This document shows positions 11,756-20,385 of a stretch of 64,000 bases of DNA, in pieces. The notes below the pieces were generated by a model that saw only the letters and a list, made by a program, of their open reading frames with translations, searched no databases and was not told the origin of the DNA. Source of the stretch: Calothrix sp. FI2-JRJ7 (lineage in GTDB: Bacteria > Cyanobacteriota > Cyanobacteriia > Cyanobacteriales > Nostocaceae); contig JAHHGX010000070.1 of NCBI GenBank assembly GCA_019359675.1, positions 124,001 through 188,000 on the forward strand, written 5' to 3'. A program made the position numbers and the translations under genes. Each line of letters begins with the position of its first letter. Positions within the stretch are counted from its first letter, which is position 1.

Positions 11756-11759
11756 AGAT

Positions 11760-11791
11760 GTAGGTTGGGTGAAGCGCAAGCGTAACCCAAC
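11760..11791. repeat. Repeat G copy 1
   Basis: Hairpin with GTTGGGT and ACCCAAC arms around GAAGCGCAAGCGT, beginning four bases after the clpB stop. It may act as a stop for clpB transcription, though no T-run follows. Confidence 0.75.
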
Positions 11792-11834
11792 ATCAACACA
11801 TTAAAATATAAATATGTTAAAAACAATATTTAAC

Positions 11835-11900
11835 GTAGGGTGTGTCACTGCTTGAAAAAACTACATATAAAATGAGAGATTATTGTAGCAGTGACGCACC
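11835..11900. repeat. Repeat C copy 2
   Basis: Inverted arms GTAGGGTGTGTCACTGCT and AGCAGTGACGCACC. Same family as the copy at 8991, with the inner part of the arm changed to CACTGCT on both sides. Confidence 0.8.
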
Positions 11901-12200
11901 ATCAATAAATATGATTCACGCAAAAGCAAACCACAAAGGGAAGAGGGTTTAAGACAGTTTTTGCTTCCGTTCTAGAATATAAAAGGCGCCATCGAGTCGA
12001 AGCTAATTCTTGAACGCAGTACATTCCTTAAATAAATGTTGCTATGAGCCAACTATATAAATTGCTATCATAAATTAAGCAGAAACCTGGAATGTATCTA
12101 GGCGGTACCTCAATAACTTCCCTAAGAATGTTTTTAGTAGGCTACCAATTTGCCCGTCGATAAATGGGGTTAGAAAATCAAGACAGTGAAAAGTTAAGGG

Positions 12201-12265
12201 TAGGGTGCGTCACTGCTATGAAAATCTTTGATTTTATATATAATTTTTGAAGCAGTGACGCACCA
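12201..12265. repeat. Repeat C copy 3
   Basis: Inverted arms TAGGGTGCGTCACTGCT and AGCAGTGACGCACCA. Closest to the copy at 11835-11900. Confidence 0.8.
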
Positions 12266-12282
12266 TGAACAAATTTTAAAGT

Positions 12283-12501
12283 TCAAAAAGATGTCGTCCA
12301 TCTACCTGTAGCGTAACGAATAGCGTCAGGATTTATCCTTGTAGCTAGTTCATCATACTTTGCTTCTATATCTGAGGGAGTATCCTCAATTAATCCGTGC
12401 CAAAGCAGTGCATGAATTTGGGTATGTGTAAGACATGGTATTTGAACTATTTGATAGAACAATATTAAATTTACGCACGTAAACCTTGATTTTGTTAACA
12501 T
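12283..12501 (-). pseudogene. Truncated duplicate of the 80-aa gene at 12899
   Basis: The C-terminal ~48 codons (PCLTHTQIHALLWHGLIEDT through NPDAIRYATG) are nearly identical, also at base level, to the gene at 12899-13141. The match stops abruptly near 12443, and the first ~20 residues here are unrelated and hydrophobic. This is what a partial duplication leaves. It follows the four-gene cassette on the same strand. No function is assigned to the parent family. Confidence 0.7.
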
Positions 12502-12630
12502 GTAAGCTTTTTAGAACCCAGTGTTAGTTAAACTTGCTGTAGTTTCTGTGTAGTTTGAATTTTAGGTAGCGGTTCAAGTGGAGTATTAACGGGTAAATAA
12601 CGGCAGTAGCAAATAATTATCGTTTCAAAT

Positions 12631-12906
12631 TCATTTATCGGCAAATAGTAACGAATATTCTTCAACGTTTGTAACTTCCCAATCACCGATTCTACTATGA
12701 GTACTGGCGCCAGGAAAATTTGGGTCAACGAATTGTTCGATTTTATGAAACTCTCTTAACCTATAACCAGGTGCAGGTAGAGGAAGTGTTGAAGAATCGT
12801 AATGTTCGGCAAGAATGTCAGTACATGCTCCGGTATGTGCTAAAAGCATACTTTTCCATAGCTCGCAGGAAGCATCTTCTGCTTTAAAAATAATGTACTT
12901 ACTCAT
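12631..12906 (-). CDS. Hypothetical 91-aa protein, last of small-gene cassette
   Basis: Not recognised. A soluble-looking 91-residue protein, MSKYIIFKAEDASCELWKSM at the start, rich in acidic and aromatic residues, with no signal peptide or membrane segment. Its ATG at 12906 lies inside the end of the preceding gene (8-base overlap), so translation is probably coupled. Membership in a four-gene overlapping operon is the main reason to believe it is real. It could be a toxin, an effector or a regulator partner; nothing in the sequence decides this. Confidence 0.6.
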   Translation of the reverse strand: MSKYIIFKAEDASCELWKSMLLAHTGACTDILAEHYDSSTLPLPAPGYRLREFHKIEQFVDPNFPGASTHSRIGDWEVTNVEEYSLLFADK

Positions 12907-13141
12907 AATTAAAAGATGTTACCCATTTACCTGTGGCGTAACGAATCGCATCAGGATTGATACGAAGAGCCAGTTCATCATACCTTGCCTCTAAATCTGG
13001 GGGAGTATCTTCAATTAATCCGTGCCAAAGAAGTGCATGAATTTCGGTATGTGTAAGACATGGCATTTGAACTAATTCAGGCTGAAATTTTAACTCTTTA
13101 GCAATGTCCATTAATTCAGTAACATCAACTAAAGCTCTCAC
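12899..13141 (-). CDS. Hypothetical 80-aa protein, third of cassette
   Basis: Not recognised. 80 residues starting at GTG 13141, whose GTGA overlaps the stop of the previous gene by four bases. Features seen are an amphipathic N-terminal half (VTELMDIAKELKF), then PCLTHTEIHALLWHGLIEDT and a C-terminal RINPDAIRYATGKWV. A partial copy of this gene lies at 12283-12501, and the sequence conservation between them suggests that the C-terminal two thirds is the functional core. No signal peptide or membrane span. Confidence 0.65.
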   Translation of the reverse strand: MRALVDVTELMDIAKELKFQPELVQMPCLTHTEIHALLWHGLIEDTPPDLEARYDELALRINPDAIRYATGKWVTSFNYE

Positions 13142-13338
13142 AGTCCATTTTCCTGTTTAACTTGTTCCCATGAGACGGTACCGTTTATTCTTGAGTCGGC
13201 TATTGCAACGCGAGCATCCCTAATATCTTGCTCATCTTCGAGTAATTCGAGTACTTTCTCTAAAGTTGTTTGATGCGCTGTGTTTAGATGTGCATGAATT
13301 AGCTGTAACAATTCTTGTTTCGCAGTTATAGTTTCCAT
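13138..13338 (-). CDS. Hypothetical 66-aa protein, antitoxin-like
   Basis: A 66-residue helical, acidic protein ending DSRINGTVSWEQVKQENGL. The ending resembles the short C-terminal segment (xxxIPWEEVK) of many cyanobacterial RelB/PHD-like antitoxins, which is suggestive but not proof. It starts two bases after the stop of the ribbon-helix-helix gene and its own stop overlaps the next GTG, so all four genes look like one transcription and translation unit. No typical RelE/ParE-type toxin is recognisable next to it. Confidence 0.6.
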   Translation of the reverse strand: METITAKQELLQLIHAHLNTAHQTTLEKVLELLEDEQDIRDARVAIADSRINGTVSWEQVKQENGL

Positions 13339-13340
13339 AG

Positions 13341-13556
13341 TTATACCTTTTCAGTGTTTTTACCTTTTCTGTTGCCACCCCTAGTTTCACCTAAAAGCTC
13401 AGTATCCTCTGGTAACATGCCCCTTTCAATAGCGACTTTTAGGAAATGGGATTCTATAAATCTGTTAACACTCGTATTTTTTTCTTTAGCCAGTTTATTA
13501 AGCACTTCCAAGATTGTGCTGTCTATTCTGTAAGCTACAGGTTTTCTTTCTCGCAT
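13341..13556 (-). CDS. Ribbon-helix-helix-like DNA-binding protein
   Basis: 71 residues from ATG 13556. The core RKPVAYRIDSTILEVLNKLA followed by KEKNTSVNRFIESHFLKVAI has the strand-helix-helix layout of CopG/Arc repressors: one beta strand with alternating polar residues, then two helices. A basic, glycine-rich tail follows. The frame is open further upstream to 13655, but that part is unlike the family. As first gene of a compact operon it is a likely autorepressor. Related proteins are common on plasmids and in toxin-antitoxin loci. Confidence 0.6.
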   Translation of the reverse strand: MRERKPVAYRIDSTILEVLNKLAKEKNTSVNRFIESHFLKVAIERGMLPEDTELLGETRGGNRKGKNTEKV

Positions 13557-14081
13557 CCAGCAGGTTAAAAACATAGATTTACTCTTATATAATAATTCTC
13601 TTTTGCATCGGTTGGATTGTTGCCTATAAATCAATGTATCATCAAAAGTATTCAAACGTATATCATTTGATTACGAGTCAGTTATCATAGACATACGAAT
13701 ATATAAGAATTACTGTATTCAAAAGACTTGCATTTGACTACGTTTGTTTATGTAATACGCACATTACATGTTGCCTATAATAAAAACTCTTGTGGGATGG
13801 GCATCCTGAACCGTCCCTTCTAAATTGTAATAATAAGAAACCGGGTTTCATGCAGGTAAACATTTAGATTGCTATGCTTAGTGATGGGGAAACCCGGTTT
13901 CTGGGAGTGTCGGTAGGGAAAACCGAATTTGGGGTTGTCGGCAAACAGTACTTAGTAGTTAGGAGCCATTTGGCTACAGTTACGCTTACAATCCTTAATG
14001 GAAATGTCTTTAGGGATAGGTCTATAGAGCTATTCTGCATAAAACCCATTAAAATTTATTAGTCTTTCACACACAGGAATT
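13557..14081. other. Intergenic region before htpG
   Basis: 525 bases between the start of the small-gene operon and htpG, transcribed away on both sides. It contains a fragment of a dispersed hairpin (CTTGTGGGATGGGCATCC, about 13789) and repeat B copy 1 (13836-13902). Open frames over the repeat are only its shadow. No recognisable heat-shock operator was seen. Confidence 0.55.
13836..13902. repeat. Repeat B copy 1
   Basis: Arms AGAAACCGGGTTTC and GAAACCCGGTTTCT, each itself palindromic, around a 40-base spacer containing TATGCTTAGTG. The copy at 34443-34508 has the same arms and the same TATGCTTAGTG core. Confidence 0.8.
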
Positions 14082-16037
14082 ATGCTAGAGCAAGGTACTA
14101 TCAGTATTCATACCGAGAATATATTCCCGATTATTAAGAAGTCGCTTTACTCTGACCACCAAATCTTCTTTCGGGAACTCGTGTCGAACGCGGTGGATGC
14201 TATTCAGAAGTTGAGTATGGTATCACGTGCGGGTGAGTACTCTGGTGATATTGGCGAACCTGAAATCGTTGTTGCTATCGACAAAGATAAAAAGACGCTC
14301 TCAATTACCGATAATGGGATTGGGATGACGGCTGATGAAATTAAGAAGTATATTAACCAGGTAGCTTTTTCTAGCGCTGAGGAATTTATCCAGAAGTACA
14401 AGGGTGACTCTAACCAACCAATTATCGGTCACTTCGGTTTGGGTTTCTATTCTTCGTTTATGGTTGCCTCCCAAGTTGAAATCGATACGTTGTCATATAG
14501 AGAAGGCGCCCAAGCAGTACATTGGAGTTGTGACGGTTCGCCAAATTTCACCCTCGAAGATTCTGCGCGTACTACTCGTGGTACTACTATTACGCTGCAT
14601 TTGATGGAGGAGGAATTAGAATATCTCGAAGCTGCGCGCGTTAAGACTCTGGTTAAGACATATTGTGACTTTATGTCGGTTGCCATCAAACTTGATGGTG
14701 AGGTGGTTAACAAACAAAAGGCGCCTTGGCGTGAGTCATCGAGTAATCTAAGTAAGGAAGACTATTTAGAGTTTTATCGATACCTGTATCCATTCCAAGA
14801 AGAACCTTTGCTGTGGGTACATTTAAATACCGATTACCCATTTATTATCAATGGAATTCTGTATTTTCCGAAACTGCGTCCTGATGTAGATGTTACCAAG
14901 GGACAAATCAAGCTGTTCTGTAACCAGGTGTTCGTCAGCGATAACGTTGAAGAAATCATACCTCAGTTCCTATTGCCAATGCGGGGAGTTGTCGATAGTA
15001 CAGATATTCCGCTTAACGTATCGCGTAGTTCGCTGCAAGGTGATAGAACTGTTAAGAAGATTGGTGATTATATTGCCAAGAAAGTTGGGGATAGACTCAA
15101 AGAGCTTTACCGTGATAACCGTGAACAGTATGTAGGTGCATGGAAAGACTTGGGGACTTTCGTTAAATTCGGCGCCCTCAACGACGAGAAATTTAAGAAG
15201 CAAGTTGAAGATATAATTGTCTTCCGCACAACTTACCAACCAAGCCAAGATACTCCTACTGTACAAGTACAAACCGAAGATAGTGATGCTTGGCAAGATG
15301 TAAATGCAGGCGCCAAGTTACCTTATACCAACATTAAAGAGTATTTGGAACGTAATAAAGAGCGTCACGAGAATCGTGTATTTTACTGTACAGAGGAAGC
15401 ATCACAAGCAGCATACGTAGAATTACATAAGAGCCAAGGATTGGAAGTCCTATATATGGACTCCTTTATTGACACTCACTTTATCAACTTCTTAGAGCGC
15501 GAATATAATGATGTTAAATTTACGCGCGTAGACTCAGAACTTGATAACACCCTGCTCGATAAAGAAAAGCCAGCAGAAATAGTAGACCCCACTACAAACA
15601 AAACGAAGAGCGAAGTTATTAAGGAACTATTCGAGAAAGCTATCAACAAACCCAAGCTCAACATCCGTACAGAATCCTTAAAATCAGATAACCCACAGGG
15701 TACACCACCAGCAATGGTATTATTACCTGAAATACTGCGGCGCCTGCGCGAAATGAACGCAATGATGCAGCAACAAGCAGTAGAATTCCCTGATGAACAT
15801 GTTTTGGTAGTCAACACAGCACACCCATTAATTCAGAACTTGGCAACATTGAGCCAAGGTACTATTATTCAAGGTGGAGGAGAGTCCCCAACCGGACAGC
15901 TAGCGGACATGATATGTCAACACGTATACGATTTGGCACTAATGTCGCAAAAAGGCTTTGATGCAGAAGGAATGAAATCCTTTGTTGAACGCTCCAACGA
16001 TGTACTAACTAAGTTGACCGAACAAGCAACGAAGTAA
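14082..16037 (+). CDS. htpG: HtpG chaperone (bacterial Hsp90)
   Basis: ATP-driven dimeric chaperone of the cytoplasm, important in cyanobacteria under heat and oxidative stress. 651 residues, normal length. GHKL ATPase motifs are visible at the N-terminus: FRELVSNAVDAI (catalytic Glu and Mg-binding Asn), ITDNGIGMT and GHFGLGFYSSFM. The middle domain contains NVSRSSLQ with the conserved arginine, and the C-terminal dimerisation domain follows. AGGA lies six bases before ATG 14082. It stands alone upstream of rpmB. Confidence 0.96.
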   Translation: MLEQGTISIHTENIFPIIKKSLYSDHQIFFRELVSNAVDAIQKLSMVSRAGEYSGDIGEPEIVVAIDKDKKTLSITDNGIGMTADEIKKYINQVAFSSAEEFIQKYKGDSNQPIIGHFGLGFYSSFMVASQVEIDTLSYREGAQAVHWSCDGSPNFTLEDSARTTRGTTITLHLMEEELEYLEAARVKTLVKTYCDFMSVAIKLDGEVVNKQKAPWRESSSNLSKEDYLEFYRYLYPFQEEPLLWVHLNTDYPFIINGILYFPKLRPDVDVTKGQIKLFCNQVFVSDNVEEIIPQFLLPMRGVVDSTDIPLNVSRSSLQGDRTVKKIGDYIAKKVGDRLKELYRDNREQYVGAWKDLGTFVKFGALNDEKFKKQVEDIIVFRTTYQPSQDTPTVQVQTEDSDAWQDVNAGAKLPYTNIKEYLERNKERHENRVFYCTEEASQAAYVELHKSQGLEVLYMDSFIDTHFINFLEREYNDVKFTRVDSELDNTLLDKEKPAEIVDPTTNKTKSEVIKELFEKAINKPKLNIRTESLKSDNPQGTPPAMVLLPEILRRLREMNAMMQQQAVEFPDEHVLVVNTAHPLIQNLATLSQGTIIQGGGESPTGQLADMICQHVYDLALMSQKGFDAEGMKSFVERSNDVLTKLTEQATK

Positions 16038-16041
16038 AGAT

Positions 16042-16108
16042 GTAGAGACGCGATATATCACGTCTTCGTATTAAACACGGCAGGAGACGTGACATGTCAC
16101 GTCTCTAC
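16042..16108. repeat. Repeat D copy 2 (bipartite)
   Basis: GTAGAGACGCGATATATCACGTC followed about 30 bases later by the closing arm GTGACATGTCACGTCTCTAC. It begins four bases after the htpG stop and may end htpG transcription. Confidence 0.75.
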
Positions 16109-16166
16109 AATCAAAAATCGCTATACAATAGTAGATTGTGACCAAAAATATCGGAGAAAAAATAAA

Positions 16167-16403
16167 ATGGCTCGTCGCTGTCAATTAACTGGTAAAAAAG
16201 CAAATAACGGTTACGCACTATCGCACTCACACCGACGTACCAAGCGTTTGCAACAAGCTAACCTGCAAACAAAGCGTCTTTGGTGGGCAGAAGGAAACCG
16301 TTTTGTCAAACTAAAGATTTCAACCAAAGCTCTCAAAACTATCGAAATCAAGGGTTTAGCAGCAATGGCAAAAGAAGCTGGTCTCAATTTAAATCACTAC
16401 TAA
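16167..16403 (+). CDS. rpmB: 50S ribosomal protein L28
   Basis: 78-residue basic protein of the large ribosomal subunit. It starts [20 protein letters not shown], continues with [14 protein letters not shown] and [18 protein letters not shown], all characteristic of L28. The frame is open 26 codons further upstream through repeat D, but the family start is ATG 16167, preceded by GGAG at 16152-16155. The zinc-binding cysteine pairs of some L28 forms are absent; only C5 is present. Confidence 0.96.
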   Translation: MARRCQLTGKKANNGYALSHSHRRTKRLQQANLQTKRLWWAEGNRFVKLKISTKALKTIEIKGLAAMAKEAGLNLNHY

Positions 16404-16561
16404 ACCGCACGCTAGTGCCAGAAGGCAGAAGATAGGAGGCAGAAGGCAGAAAAAAGATTCCTTACTTGATAAGCTTTGTAGCTTTTTCTAACTGGATAGT
16501 TATTTTAGCCATGCTGCACTAGTGGTAATCGCAAAGCGCGATTGTGTTATATATTACATTT

Positions 16562-16594
16562 AACAGGGGGCATAATAATATCATGCCCCCTGTT
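16562..16594. terminator. Bidirectional terminator-like hairpin
   Basis: Perfect 12-base arms AACAGGGGGCAT (16562-16573) and ATGCCCCCTGTT (16583-16594) with a nine-base loop, followed by TTATATAT. It sits between the convergent rpmB and PEP-CTERM genes, where one hairpin can serve both. Confidence 0.75.
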
Positions 16595-16609
16595 TATATA
16601 TACTTTCTC

Positions 16610-17269
16610 CTAAACAACTTTTTGCTGCTGTTTACGTACCCGATATAAACATGCACCAATTGCACTACTAGCTAGTAAGGCAATTAGTGAAGATGGTTCA
16701 GGTACTGCGGTATAGCTAAGGTTATCAAGAGAGAATCGCGGATTATCCGGGTTTAAAAAGAATTCACTATTAAAGCTCAAAATAGCGTTTTTAATTGGGG
16801 CGCCACTGTATTTAAATAGTCCTTCAGATAAAATAGCTAACGGTGCTGTATTAACTGGCGTAACTCCTAAAGAATTTAATCCTTGGTCTAAAAGTTCTAC
16901 AGAAAAACCAGGCGCCAAAGGTCGAAAAGCCTCTACACCGACGGCAAACTCTAGCGCTTCTACTGGTGCAGCAAAGTCTAGAGATAAAATTCCTTTAGCA
17001 TTACCCTCTAACAATGGTTGTTGAACATTAGCTAATAAACCGCTTGGTAATTGTGGTGGGAAAGATGCATTGTACATTGCCTCGTTTGAGTCAACACCAT
17101 CTATTTTGTAATCAAAAGTTACCCCTTTTACTGTCAAATTATCAACAGGTGTAGGAGAACCTAATTCATCGAAAGTTAATTTTGTTGCAGCACCAGCAAC
17201 ATTGGGTGTACCAAAGACGATACAAACCATGCTGACAACTGCAAGCAATAACTTATTTGTGGTAGACAT
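16610..17269 (-). CDS. PEP-CTERM sorted secreted protein
   Basis: 219-residue exported protein: signal peptide at 1-27 (hydrophobic core ending AGAA), a beta-rich body of unknown function, and at the C-terminus the PEP-CTERM signal VPEPSSLIALLASSAIGACL followed by a hydrophobic span and a basic tail RVRKQQQ. In cyanobacteria such proteins are handled by an exosortase and end up at the cell surface or in the polysaccharide matrix. The body begins LTFDELGSPTPVDNLTVKG, a pattern seen in many carbohydrate-binding-like surface proteins. A terminator hairpin follows it. Confidence 0.85.
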   Translation of the reverse strand: MSTTNKLLLAVVSMVCIVFGTPNVAGAATKLTFDELGSPTPVDNLTVKGVTFDYKIDGVDSNEAMYNASFPPQLPSGLLANVQQPLLEGNAKGILSLDFAAPVEALEFAVGVEAFRPLAPGFSVELLDQGLNSLGVTPVNTAPLAILSEGLFKYSGAPIKNAILSFNSEFFLNPDNPRFSLDNLSYTAVPEPSSLIALLASSAIGACLYRVRKQQQKVV

Positions 17270-17738
17270 AGTACTACGTAATTATACGGGTATGCTTAAA
17301 ATATTACCATTTGCTCTTGTACATGATTTGATGTTTTTTTCGCGTATTTACAATCTTTAAGATCATTTCAAGGCAATACTTACATTTTCACATTAAATCA
17401 CAATTCATATTACCTGAGAGCATATAATAATTATTCATTTTTGCAGATAATAGAATATCTATCAGCAGTGGGATGCCAAAATTTGTATATTAATGGTTAT
17501 AAGCGTAACAAGTGAGCAAAAATCAGACGACTTTGATTGTTGTTGGGATAGAGATGATAATGTTGATATGCAAGCTGCATCTTAATGTTTGCTTTTTTAA
17601 CGATTAAGTTACTACATAATGTACGCGCTGCGTAGATAATATTGATTATTAAGACTTCATAAAAAAAATTATATATTGAATATTTTATGTTTAATACTTG
17701 TGTACTATACAGGATGCACAAAAAGTTGAAATTATTTC
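17270..17738. other. AT-rich intergenic region
   Basis: 469 bases between divergent genes. Very AT-rich, with no hairpin repeats. The only structured content is a short tnpB-like N-terminal relic on the reverse strand (17497-17580). Promoters for both flanking genes must lie here, but I cannot assign them. Confidence 0.5.
17497..17580 (-). pseudogene. TnpB N-terminal relic
   Basis: Twenty-seven codons starting MQLAYQHYHLYPNNNQSRLI. This resembles the conserved TnpB/IS1341 start (M-x-L-A-Y-x-Y-R-L-Y-P-x-x-x-Q). The frame then stops. There is no transposase body, so at most a fragment of an old insertion survives. The match is short. Confidence 0.4.
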
Positions 17739-18446
17739 ATGATTGACCACGATAGCTTGTTTAAAAAGTTAATACAGAATTTTTTCCTTGAGTTTATTGA
17801 GTTGTTTTTTCCAGATATGAGTAATGTTTTGGAGAAAGACTCTATAACATTTTTGCCACAGGAGATACTTACAAATGTCAAACAAGGTGAGAAAAAACTT
17901 ATAGATGTATTAGTCCAAGCGAAATGCAAAAATCAGCAAACGCTATTTATTATACACATCGAGCATCAGTCTTATATTCAGAAAGACTTTAGCGAACGAA
18001 TGTTTTTATACTTTGCTGATTTGTATAAAATATATGGCATTCCAATATTGCCAATCGTCATTTTCTCTCATGATGCACCGTTGACCATACAACCATCATC
18101 CTTCAACATCAGCGTCAGAAGCAAGAGTGTAGTGCAGTTTGATTATGAAGTAGTTCAGTTAAATCAACTTGACTGGCAAGACTTTGTAAATATACAAAAC
18201 CCTGTTGCCAGTGCTTTAATGTCGAAAATGCATATGGATGTTTCTGAACGTCCAATGGTAAAGCTAATTTCACTACAGGTACTCGCTTCGTTGGGTCTAA
18301 ATCCTGCACAAGTCGAACAAATTTCTGTATTTATCGATACTTACTTTCTAGAGAGTTTATCTTTAAAAACTCTCCAAGATTTGAGTGAAGCTTTATTAAA
18401 TTTTACATCCTTAGCTGATTTACAACCTTGGTTACATCAAAGTTAA
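17739..18446 (+). CDS. Rpn/PD-(D/E)XK family putative transposase-nuclease
   Basis: 235-residue protein of the Rpn/YhgA-like family common in cyanobacteria, related to PD-(D/E)XK nucleases. It opens MIDHDSLFKKLIQNFF and has the nuclease core around LIDVLVQAKCKNQQTLFIIHIEHQS, where the Asp and the E-x-Q stand for the catalytic residues. A helical C-terminus follows. E. coli Rpn proteins promote recombination and are DNA nucleases; the role here is inferred. It is shorter than relatives of about 300 residues that end in a DUF4351 domain, so the C-terminus may be lost. Confidence 0.75.
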   Translation: MIDHDSLFKKLIQNFFLEFIELFFPDMSNVLEKDSITFLPQEILTNVKQGEKKLIDVLVQAKCKNQQTLFIIHIEHQSYIQKDFSERMFLYFADLYKIYGIPILPIVIFSHDAPLTIQPSSFNISVRSKSVVQFDYEVVQLNQLDWQDFVNIQNPVASALMSKMHMDVSERPMVKLISLQVLASLGLNPAQVEQISVFIDTYFLESLSLKTLQDLSEALLNFTSLADLQPWLHQS

Positions 18447-18864
18447 TTATTATTAGAGCCTTACCCCCTTACCCCCTTCCCTAAAAGGATACAGAAGACC
18501 GATTCAAGGGTAAGACCCCACACTTGAACGAAAAATCAACTATTTCAGCAGCTATAGGCGCCCAAACTGATAGCTCAGAAACCCTATTAAATCGTTCGGG
18601 TAAGGGGTTAGGTCTTTAGGTCTTTTACATATAACAACCATTATCCGGTGCCCACTTGGAAAAAATAACATTACACGGCGCCATGCATTTAATAAGCGAT
18701 TTAGTAAACTAACGGAGAGCGGAACATGTACTTGTAGTTCCTAGTCAAATTACACGTGTTTACACGGTAGTTAAAGAATTAATAAATACATATTATATAG
18801 TTAATAAGACAACTTAGCTGCTTATTATAACGTTTTATACTTAGCATTATTGTATATTTTAGCT
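18447..18864. other. Intergenic region with C/G-run inverted repeat
   Basis: 418 bases. TTACCCCCTTACCCCCTT (about 18462-18479) is partly complemented by GGGTAAGGGGTTAGG (18599-18613), so the two could form a long-range stem. The remainder is AT-rich and shows nothing else recognisable. Confidence 0.5.
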
Positions 18865-20385
18865 ATGGGCTTTACAAGAATTATTCCAAAAGTAAAGTGG
18901 TTAGAAACTAAGTTTTTTCCTAATGTTCCTAAATTGACTAGACTAAAATTATTTTTTCGTCCTGTTTCCGGATGGTCGATGCATGTAAAGCCTTATGATG
19001 GATACGAGCAAGATGATATTAAAATCAAAAACTTGTTTCTTACAACTACGGAAAACTCTGAAGAATTCAATTTACGGTATAAAGCGCTTTTTGAGTATTT
19101 CGCAAATGGATTTGTTAAATACCGTTCAGTTCATGGTGCATCTGTTTGCTATCCTGGAGCTAGAAGTATACATGGTCTAACTATAGAAGGTCTCGAAGGT
19201 TTTGCTCGCTTTTTTCCGCTTGCCGCAGCTTGGCTTGCGTCAGGAAATGACGAAGTTATTAAGCTTGGAGGGGAAGAAGTAGAGTTAGTAGAAGTTTTGC
19301 GCCAAGGAATAATTGCAGGGACTGATCCACAAAATTCAGAATACTGGGGTCATATAAACAGTTTAGACCAGCGAATTGTAGAAGCCGCAGATATTGCTCT
19401 TGGTCTATGGATTAGCCGTGAGTATCTTTGGTCTGTATTATCTAATGAGGAGAAAAGCAAAGTTATTGTTTGGCTTGAACCAGTAGCCAATAAAAAGGTA
19501 TACGAAAATAATTGGTTACTGTTTCCTGTTATAACTTTGAAGTTTTTACAAAGTCTAGGAGTTAATAATTTAAAATTAGAGCAAGTTATTAAAGAACGAT
19601 ACGAACAATTCAAGAAAAACTACATTGGACAAGGTTGGTTTGACGACCCGCCCAAAGGAGTTGATTATTATAATGCCTGGGCAATTCATTATAGTTTATT
19701 CTGGATAGACCAAATTGATTCTAGCTTTGACCATGATTTTATCAAAACAACTCATCAGGAGTTTATTGAATTTTACAAACACTTATTTAGTAAAAATGGA
19801 TTCCCTGTAATGGGCAGGAGTGTATGTTATCGAATGGCTGCTCCTGCTCCATTAATTACGGGAACACTACTAGCTCCTGAAGTTATTAAACCCGGTCTTG
19901 CTTATCGTGCTTTAGATTTAACTTGGCGTTTTTTTGTAGAAAAAGATTCTTTACAGTATGGTAGCGTGACTCAAGGCTTCTGTTGTAAAGATTTGAGTCT
20001 TCTTGATAAGTATTCGGGTTCGGGTAGTTGCTTATGGTCTTTAAGGTCTTTAACTGCGGCTTTTTACGTTAGTAAGTTTATTCCTTTTTGGCAATCTTTT
20101 TCAGAAAAACTACCAATAGAAATTTCTGATTTTTCTGTTGTAAATGATTCTATAGGTTGGAAAATTCAAGGTAACTATTCTACACAAACAATAGAGATTT
20201 ATTTATTAAAGGAGCAAGGTAACAAAAAACCTAGGCTCAAAAAATATGGAATATTTAATCAGGTTCTTGAAGTGTGGTTAAAACGTCCTTTTCGTCCTGA
20301 TAACTATAAAGCATTATATAGGCACCCTGTTTATTCTACAGCTTCTACAATTGTAAAGTGCAATAAAAGTAAATTTAAAGAGTAA
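18865..20385 (+). CDS. DUF2264 domain protein
   Basis: 506-residue protein that matches the DUF2264 layout: a long, mostly helical protein with conserved aromatic patches (ARFFPLAAAWLASG, EYWGHINSLDQRIVEAADIA, GWFDDPPKGVDYYNAWAIHY). The family is thought to form an alpha/alpha barrel like some glycoside hydrolases and lyases; no reaction is established. No signal peptide. ATG 18865 is preferred over TTG 18850. The gene has no GGCGCC sites, and the surrounding 4.2 kb has none either, in contrast to the rest of the window, which hints at acquisition. Its position just upstream of the hps locus suggests a polysaccharide role. Confidence 0.75.
   Translation: MGFTRIIPKVKWLETKFFPNVPKLTRLKLFFRPVSGWSMHVKPYDGYEQDDIKIKNLFLTTTENSEEFNLRYKALFEYFANGFVKYRSVHGASVCYPGARSIHGLTIEGLEGFARFFPLAAAWLASGNDEVIKLGGEEVELVEVLRQGIIAGTDPQNSEYWGHINSLDQRIVEAADIALGLWISREYLWSVLSNEEKSKVIVWLEPVANKKVYENNWLLFPVITLKFLQSLGVNNLKLEQVIKERYEQFKKNYIGQGWFDDPPKGVDYYNAWAIHYSLFWIDQIDSSFDHDFIKTTHQEFIEFYKHLFSKNGFPVMGRSVCYRMAAPAPLITGTLLAPEVIKPGLAYRALDLTWRFFVEKDSLQYGSVTQGFCCKDLSLLDKYSGSGSCLWSLRSLTAAFYVSKFIPFWQSFSEKLPIEISDFSVVNDSIGWKIQGNYSTQTIEIYLLKEQGNKKPRLKKYGIFNQVLEVWLKRPFRPDNYKALYRHPVYSTASTIVKCNKSKFKE

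Larger units (their letters stand above)
11756..12282. other. Repeat-filled intergenic region after clpB
   Basis: 527 bases without a convincing gene. It contains repeat G (11760-11791) and two copies of repeat C (11835-11900 and 12201-12265), whose arms read AGGGTGNGTCACTGCT rather than GTGACGCT. The rest is AT-rich and shows nothing I recognise. Confidence 0.6.

Noticed and set aside
12528-12728. 66-codon reverse-strand frame overlapping the 91-aa gene
   Set aside because: It overlaps a better-supported gene in the same strand in another frame; its last ~30 codons might be a relic, but nothing confirms it.
13864-14062. Open frames on both strands over repeat B before htpG
   Set aside because: They exist only because the palindromic repeat lacks stops; sequence is not protein-like.
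16089-16166. Upstream extension of rpmB by 26 codons
   Set aside because: Extension is read through repeat D and has no similarity to L28; the ribosome site and family start are at ATG 16167.
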